64,000 nt of DNA from Pseudomonas brenneri (GTDB lineage: Bacteria > Pseudomonadota > Gammaproteobacteria > Pseudomonadales > Pseudomonadaceae). Every line of letters starts with the position of its first letter. The first letter of the stretch is position 1. The position numbers and the translations under genes are program-made. The notes under the pieces are model-generated. The model ran no database searches. It saw nothing but the letters and a program-made list of their open reading frames with translations, and was not told the origin of the DNA. Below are positions 59,627 through 64,000 of the stretch, in pieces. Where the stretch lies: the NCBI RefSeq assembly GCF_007858285.1, contig NZ_VFIL01000002.1, positions 558,001 to 622,000 of the forward strand, given 5' to 3'.

Positions 59627-60970
59627 TCAGGGGAGTGCTGCAACCCCAGGCGTCAGTGGCAATTCCAGAGTGGCGATGAATCCGCCGTCGGGGTGGTTGG
59701 CCAGGGTCAGGCTACCGCCGTGACGTTCGGCGGCCCGCCGCGCAATCGCCAGGCCCAGGCCATGGCCGGGGGTCGTTTGCCCGGGGGCGCGGTAAAACGG
59801 CTCGCCCAATTGCTTCAAGTGTTCGGCATCGGCGCCGGGGCCATGGTCGCGCACACTGATCACAATCTGTTCGGCTATGCTGCGGGCCTGTATTTCAATC
59901 GGCTGGGTAGGCGGGTTGAAGCGCTGGGCATTGCGCAACAGGTTGTCCAGCGCACGTTCGAGCATGTGCGGCCAGCCTTTGAGTGTCAGCACGGGGTCGG
60001 CATGCAACTGCACGAGTTGTTCCGGTGCGCTGAGCTGGGCATCTTTTTGCAGGGTATTGAGCAGCGGGTTGAGGTCAACGTCTTCAGGGCTGGCGTTGTC
60101 GGCATCGACGCGGGCCAGCACCAGAATCTCGCTGATCAAGGCCTCCAGGCGATCGCATTCGAGGGTCAGGCGCGGCCAGAGTTTTTCCCGCGCCTCAGGG
60201 GTGGCCCGTTCGGCCAGGGCCAGGGCGATCCGCAGGCGCGCCAGGGGCGAGCGCAGTTCGTGGGATACATCGCGCAGCAATTGGCGCTGGCTGCCGATCA
60301 GGCTTTGCAGACGCGCGCCCATGCGGTTGAAGTCGGTGGCCAGCACCCCAAATTCATCGCGCCGGTTGGCCAGGCGCGCCAGGCTGTTTTGCTGGTACGT
60401 GGTCTGGCCCAGATCGTGGACCGCGCCGCGCAGGCGGCTGAGGGGGCGGGTGATCGACAGGGTCACCAGCAGGCTGAACAGGGTCAGTACCACCAGCGCG
60501 ATCGCCAGCGCACTAAAGGGCCAGAGCAGGCTGCTGCGGTGCCAGGCGTCCAGTTCCGGCAAGGCGATGCGGTAGATCAGCAGGTAGGTGTCGCCGGTTC
60601 GTTCACTGGTGTACTCGGCCGTCAGGCGCCGCCAGGGCAGGCGGCTGTCATGGCTGTCATGTTGGCGGGCTTCGAAGGCAGCGGAGCGGCGCGGGAAGGT
60701 GCCGCGCACCACCGGGTCACCGCTTTCGTTGAGCACCTGTACATCGACGTGGTACTGGCGCCTGCGTTGTTGCAGCAAGTCCTGGGCGGCGTCCTCGCCT
60801 TGGGTTTCATAGACCCGGGTCCATTCTTCGGCCAGGTTATTGAGGCCTGGGTGACGGCTGAGAATCCAGGCGTCCTGGTTGAGCATATGCCCAAGCAGGA
60901 TCGACAGCCCGGCAACCAGGGCGATGGCCAGCCAGAAACTGGCAAGGATGCGCCAGAAGAGTGAACGCAC
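59627..60970 (-). CDS. CpxA-like sensor histidine kinase
   Basis: This envelope-stress sensor has 447 residues: a first membrane helix at about 8-28, a periplasmic domain to about 145, a second helix at about 148-172, and HAMP. The H box reads LLRDVSHELRSPLARLRI with His237, and an ATPase domain follows (VRDHGPGADAEH, GHGLGLAIARR). The gene trio regulator-Spy-like-kinase equals PA3204-PA3206 (CpxR/CpxS). The cognate regulator is at 61659-62336. Confidence 0.9.
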   Translation of the reverse strand: MRSLFWRILASFWLAIALVAGLSILLGHMLNQDAWILSRHPGLNNLAEEWTRVYETQGEDAAQDLLQQRRRQYHVDVQVLNESGDPVVRGTFPRRSAAFEARQHDSHDSRLPWRRLTAEYTSERTGDTYLLIYRIALPELDAWHRSSLLWPFSALAIALVVLTLFSLLVTLSITRPLSRLRGAVHDLGQTTYQQNSLARLANRRDEFGVLATDFNRMGARLQSLIGSQRQLLRDVSHELRSPLARLRIALALAERATPEAREKLWPRLTLECDRLEALISEILVLARVDADNASPEDVDLNPLLNTLQKDAQLSAPEQLVQLHADPVLTLKGWPHMLERALDNLLRNAQRFNPPTQPIEIQARSIAEQIVISVRDHGPGADAEHLKQLGEPFYRAPGQTTPGHGLGLAIARRAAERHGGSLTLANHPDGGFIATLELPLTPGVAALP

Positions 60971-60991
60971 AGGAAACCCTCAAACAGGAAA

Positions 60992-61016
60992 AGCCCAGTG
61001 GCGCGGGCCACTGGGC
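60992..61016 (-). terminator. Hairpin with U-run between the Spy-like gene and the kinase gene
   Basis: On the reverse strand AGCCCAGTGG and CCACTGGGCT pair over 10 bp and are followed by TTTCC. Placed inside the operon, it could act as a partial terminator that lowers kinase expression. Confidence 0.6.
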
Positions 61017-61034
61017 TGGGAGGTAGCTAACGCA

Positions 61035-61496
61035 TTATTGCGCTTTTTGCGGTTGTTGCGCTTTCCAGGCCTGGAACTGCTGCCATTCGGCCTTGCGCTC
61101 GGCGCGTTTCTTCGCCATTTCGTCGAACTTCTTCTGCTGGTCGGGCTTGAGCAGGGCGCGGATGTCGGCCTGGGTTTTCTGTTTGGCGGCGGCCATCTCG
61201 TCGTTCATGGCTTTCTGCTCGGCGGCCGGCAGTTTATCCAGGTATTTCTTGACCAGTTGCTGGCGACCTTCGCGTTGCTCGCCCATCAATTTGCCGATCT
61301 GCTGGCGCTGTTCGCGGGTCAGGTCCAGTTGGCTGAAAGGGCCGCCTTTGCCGCGCATGCCGTGTTCACCGCCGTGGCCCGGGCCGCCCATCATATGGCC
61401 TTCTGGACCGCCCATCGGGCCTTGGCCTTCTGGCATGGCCATGGCGACGGTAGGCAGGGCGGCAGCGAACATCAAAGCGATAAGGGTCTTGCGCAT
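61035..61496 (-). CDS. Spy/CpxP-like periplasmic protein (LTXXQ motif)
   Basis: The 153-residue product has a signal peptide (1-20, ending TVAMA), a Gly/Met/His-rich linker (about 22-52) and helices carrying LDLTREQRQQIGKLM. It is Lys/Gln/Glu-rich to the end. CpxP/Spy proteins act as periplasmic chaperones and dampen the sensor kinase. The His/Met-rich linker could bind copper or another metal. It is encoded between regulator and kinase. Confidence 0.87.
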   Translation of the reverse strand: MRKTLIALMFAAALPTVAMAMPEGQGPMGGPEGHMMGGPGHGGEHGMRGKGGPFSQLDLTREQRQQIGKLMGEQREGRQQLVKKYLDKLPAAEQKAMNDEMAAAKQKTQADIRALLKPDQQKKFDEMAKKRAERKAEWQQFQAWKAQQPQKAQ

Positions 61497-61595
61497 GGTG
61501 TTTCTCCTTGTCTCGGTTCCGGTGAGTCCGGATGTGAGTAGATTACAAAGATCAAGGTCAGCCGCCGTCAGCGCAGGGTAAAGTTTAAGTAAGGA

Positions 61596-61645
61596 AGGGG
61601 CAGCTACAAGTTACGAGCTACAAGCGGCAAGCTAAGAGCTTTTCA
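61596..61645. repeat. AGCTACAAG-type degenerate repeat
   Basis: Short direct units AGCTACAAGTTACG, AGCTACAAGCGGCA and AGCTAAGAGC stand in a row upstream of the Spy-like gene. Similar AGCTACAAGCTGCAAG strings are, from memory, a scattered repeat in fluorescent pseudomonads. Confidence 0.5.
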
Positions 61646-61658
61646 CTTGTCGCTGCTC

Positions 61659-62336
61659 TTAAAGACTGTAGTAGTAGCCACGGCTGCGCAGTGCGACGAT
61701 CCGCGGGCGGCCGTCGGCATGCGGGCCGATTTTCTTGCGCAGGTTGCTGACGTGCATGTCCAGGCTGCGGTCATACAGGGTCAGCTTGCGGCCCAGGGCA
61801 ATCTGCGCCAGTTCCTGCTTGTCCAGCGGCTCGCCTGGCTGGCGCAGCAAGGCTTCCAACAGACGGCTTTCGGACAGGGTGAGGGTCAGTTCCTGATGGT
61901 CGATGGTGACGACACCCCGTACCGGGCTGAAGCACAGGTCGCCCAGTTCCAGTTGGCTCGACACCGCAGTCGGGTGACTGCGGCGCAGGACTGCGCGCAA
62001 GCGGGCGGTCAGTTCGCGTGGATCGCATGGCTTGGCCAGGTAATCATCGGCGCCCAGTTCCAGGCCGAGGATCCGGTCCAGGGGCTCGCCCCGGGCCGAG
62101 AGCATCAGCACCGGCAATTCCGGGTGGTCGGCGCGCAGTTGCTTGAGCAACTCCAGGCCGCTGCCATCGGGCAGCATCACGTCCAGCACCACGGCCGCCG
62201 GAGCGGCCTCGGCCAGGGCCTGGCGTGCGCTCACGCCGTCATGGCAAGCGCGTACCTGGAACCCTTCCTGGCTCAACCAACTGGTCAGCAGCTCACAGAG
62301 CTCCTGGTCATCATCTATCAGTAACAGCTCGCTCAT
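61659..62336 (-). CDS. CpxR-like response regulator (OmpR family)
   Basis: The 225-residue protein has a receiver domain with acidic pocket D8-D10 and phospho-acceptor Asp52 (VVLDVMLPDGSG). A C-terminal OmpR-type winged helix ends LRKKIGPHADGRPRIVALRSRGYYYSL. It is first in the regulator-Spy-like-kinase set. A 160-base gap with a repeat separates it from the Spy-like gene, which may have its own promoter. Confidence 0.92.
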   Translation of the reverse strand: MSELLLIDDDQELCELLTSWLSQEGFQVRACHDGVSARQALAEAAPAAVVLDVMLPDGSGLELLKQLRADHPELPVLMLSARGEPLDRILGLELGADDYLAKPCDPRELTARLRAVLRRSHPTAVSSQLELGDLCFSPVRGVVTIDHQELTLTLSESRLLEALLRQPGEPLDKQELAQIALGRKLTLYDRSLDMHVSNLRKKIGPHADGRPRIVALRSRGYYYSL

Positions 62337-62343
62337 GACTCAC

Positions 62344-62751
62344 TCAATTTAGCCATTGTCGACGGCGCCGATGCCCGCCACTGGCGAAGATACCGCACAG
62401 CAGGGCAACCAGCGCAACTCCTGCGCCAATCACGAACCACTGCTGCTGATCGGTAAGCCAGCGTGGCAGGGCACCGCCTTGCGCTTCCTTGAGTTGCTGG
62501 GCCAGGCGTTGATTGTCCTGGCGCAGCCGGCTCAACTGCGCACTCTCGCGGGTGGCATCGGCAGTTTGCAATTGTTTGTTCAGTTCTTCGCGCAGGCGTT
62601 CGCTTTCTTTCAAGCGTTGCTGCAACTCGGTGACCTGGCTGCCGGCACTCAAGGACAGGGGCGTTGAACTGCCGGTGTTCGAGGTTTCTTCAGCATGGGC
62701 CGTAGCCCCGATCGTTAACACTGCCAACAGACACAACTGACTTAAGCGCAT
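62344..62751 (-). CDS. Membrane-anchored periplasmic coiled-coil protein
   Basis: The 135-residue product has a signal peptide (MRLSQLCLLAVLTIGATAHA), a long coiled coil (about 45-95, VTELQQRLKESERLREEL) and a C-terminal membrane helix (about 108-128) followed by RRRR. The architecture recalls the tail of YgiM-type proteins without the SH3 domain. AGGAG 6 bases before 62751 sets the start. It ends 7 bases before the response-regulator gene and may be its operon mate. Confidence 0.72.
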   Translation of the reverse strand: MRLSQLCLLAVLTIGATAHAEETSNTGSSTPLSLSAGSQVTELQQRLKESERLREELNKQLQTADATRESAQLSRLRQDNQRLAQQLKEAQGGALPRWLTDQQQWFVIGAGVALVALLCGIFASGGHRRRRQWLN

Positions 62752-62857
62752 CGGAACTCCTGATTCCACACGAATATTCAGAACGTTGTCGGCAGGTTAC
62801 CGAGAATAATGAGCGATTAGGAGTACGCCGAACCCAATAGGTTCAGCGCTACATCGA

Positions 62858-63157
62858 TCAAGGCAGGACTTGTTTGAACGGCTTGATCACGACATCGGCA
62901 TACACACCGGCCGCCACATACGGGTCGGCCTTGGCCCAGGCCTGGGCGTCGGCCAGGGAGGCGAACTCGGCGACGATCAGGCTGCCCGTGAAACCAGCGT
63001 CGCCCGGATCATTGCTGTCGACCGCCGGGTGCGGACCGGCGAGCACGATGCGCCCTTCGGCTTGCAGCGCCTTGAGGCGTTCCACGTGTGCCGGGCGCGC
63101 GGCCAGGCGTTTTTCCAGGGAGTTGGCGACGTCGGTGGCAATGATGGCGTAGAGCAT
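62858..63157 (-). CDS. YciI-family protein
   Basis: The 99-residue protein has the YCII alpha/beta fold text [25 protein letters not shown] and the terminal KPFKQVLP. A His-Asp pair is proposed to be catalytic in the family. It lies one base downstream of yciB, as in E. coli yciB-yciI, and its real role is unknown. Confidence 0.9.
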   Translation of the reverse strand: MLYAIIATDVANSLEKRLAARPAHVERLKALQAEGRIVLAGPHPAVDSNDPGDAGFTGSLIVAEFASLADAQAWAKADPYVAAGVYADVVIKPFKQVLP

Positions 63158-63158
63158 G

Positions 63159-63755
63159 TCAGTCCTCGGTTTTTGGCGTGGTAGGGTCGGTGTCATGCAG
63201 GTGGCGCGACAGGTAGATGCCCTGGGCAACCAGGAACACCACGGTCATGCCCAGGCTGCCAAACACCTTGAAGTCGACCCAGTAGCTCTGGAAGGTAAAG
63301 GCCACGAACAGGTTGGCCGCGCCGCAGAACAGGAAAAACAGGATCCAGGCGATGTTCAGGCGGGTCCAGATCGGCTCCGGCAAGCTCAAGGCGTGGCCCA
63401 TGATCCGCTTGATCAGCAGGCGGTCGCCAATGAAATGGCTGCCGATAAAGGCCAGGGCGAACAGCCAGTTGACCACCGGGGCTTTCCATTTAAGGAAGGT
63501 TTCGCTGTGGAAGGCCAGGGTCAGGCCGCCGAAGACCAGGCAGGCGATGAGGGTCAGCCATTGGCTTTTTTCCAGCTTGCGCTGGGAGATGAAGATCGCG
63601 CCGTAGACCACCAGGGAGCTGATGATCAGTACCGCCGTGGCGCTGTAGATGCCGCCGAACGACAGCTCATGGCCGCCGATATCGATGACCCGTGGATCAG
63701 TTTTGAAAACGATGAAGAACAGCAACAGCGGGATGAGGTCGATGAATTGTTTCAC
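63159..63755 (-). CDS. yciB: Inner-membrane septation protein YciB
   Basis: The 198-residue protein has about five hydrophobic helices and begins with GTG as [22 protein letters not shown], the family start. It further shows [21 protein letters not shown]. YciB (IspA of Shigella) is linked to septation and envelope synthesis. The upstream extension to 63794 is rejected for lack of family support. Confidence 0.93.
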   Translation of the reverse strand: MKQFIDLIPLLLFFIVFKTDPRVIDIGGHELSFGGIYSATAVLIISSLVVYGAIFISQRKLEKSQWLTLIACLVFGGLTLAFHSETFLKWKAPVVNWLFALAFIGSHFIGDRLLIKRIMGHALSLPEPIWTRLNIAWILFFLFCGAANLFVAFTFQSYWVDFKVFGSLGMTVVFLVAQGIYLSRHLHDTDPTTPKTED

Positions 63756-63842
63756 AGTAAGAGCCAGAAGCTGGATGTGGCGGCATAATAACAAACATCC
63801 TTGGTAGCGAAAGCGCCAGCTGACTTGAGGTTACACACTTCC

Positions 63843-64000
63843 GTGAATGTTGATTTGCACTGCCACAGCACGGCCTCCGACGGCGCCCTGGCGCCCGCGG
63901 TACTGGTTGCGCGTGCGTTTGAAAAAGGCGTGCGAGTCTTGTCGTTGACCGACCACGACACCCTTGAAGGCCTGGATGAGGCCCGTAGTGCCGCCACAGC
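63843..64000 (+). CDS. PHP-domain phosphoesterase (TrpH / RNase AM-like), N-terminal part
   Basis: The gene starts GTG at 63843 and runs off the right edge with 52 codons visible. VDLHCHSTASDG gives the HxH metal-binding pair and LSLTDHDTLEG the DHD motif of the PHP domain. The E. coli homologue (Rnm/YciV) is a 5'-3' exonuclease on short RNA and 5' ends of rRNA. It is divergent from yciB, as in other gammaproteobacteria. Confidence 0.88.
   Translation, partial: MNVDLHCHSTASDGALAPAVLVARAFEKGVRVLSLTDHDTLEGLDEARSAAT

Noticed and set aside
59405..60964. 519-codon forward frame over the kinase gene
   Set aside because: The opposite strand encodes a well-formed histidine kinase with H, N and G boxes. 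The forward text has no domain.

Overview
The window is a stretch of chromosome from a fluorescent Pseudomonas (P. fluorescens group). Three things point there: gene order that follows the P. aeruginosa chromosome in several separate blocks, GC-rich codon use, and repeated REP/REPIN palindromes with a GTGGGAGCGGGCTTG-type head. No prophage, transposase, CRISPR array or rRNA was found. Essentially the whole window is coding, on both strands.

Layout. 1-753 is the N-terminal part of a dCache chemoreceptor of the PctA/B/C amino-acid type. 935-12560 holds a HerA/YjgR-like ATPase, the helicase loader dciA, secA, argJ, a Nudix/ThiE-like fusion, a reverse-strand run (panE, sensor kinase, cobalamin adenosyltransferase) and the yajQ gene. 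12688-13530 is an MscS channel. 13721-31194 is a housekeeping block colinear with the PAO1 oprD-to-tRNA-Lys region: oprD, a HIT protein, slyX, a membrane-anchored cold-shock-domain protein, dps, a ribbon-helix-helix protein, a zinc-ribbon protein, aspS, the yebC/pmpR gene, ruvCAB, ybgC-tolQRAB-pal-cpoB, queE, queC and tRNA-Lys(TTT).

Downstream of the tRNA is a short accessory stretch: a lipoprotein, an Xre/RES toxin-antitoxin pair with a clear promoter and operator, and lldD with a divergent LysR regulator. Then come nadA, an RDD membrane protein and a small cold-shock protein. 38135-44080 is the inducible glycine-cleavage operon gcvH-gcvP-sdaA-gcvT. It has a well-formed sigma-54 promoter and GcsR-like operator sites upstream, and its activator gcsR lies at 49155-50663. 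Between operon and activator sits a roughly 1560-residue protein resembling the dermonecrotic-toxin-like (DUF6543-type) proteins of pseudomonads. This is the least explained object in the window.

50887-58106 is the arginine deiminase pathway: arcD-arcA-arcB-arcC plus a small DUF5064-like gene, with a second full-length arcD paralogue transcribed divergently. 58237-62336 holds a CoA-transferase with unusual domain order and a Cpx-like module (response regulator, Spy-like periplasmic protein, sensor kinase). The window ends with a coiled-coil membrane protein, a YciI protein, yciB and the start of a PHP-domain (TrpH/RNase AM type) gene.

Physiologically the window combines envelope maintenance (secA, tol-pal, oprD, Cpx-like, mscS), DNA repair and replication (ruvCAB, dciA), and amino-acid catabolism under oxygen or substrate control (arc, gcv/sdaA). 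REP-type elements occur at nearly every junction between these modules, including inside the arc and gcv operons. All function assignments are from reading the protein sequences and gene order; no database search was run.
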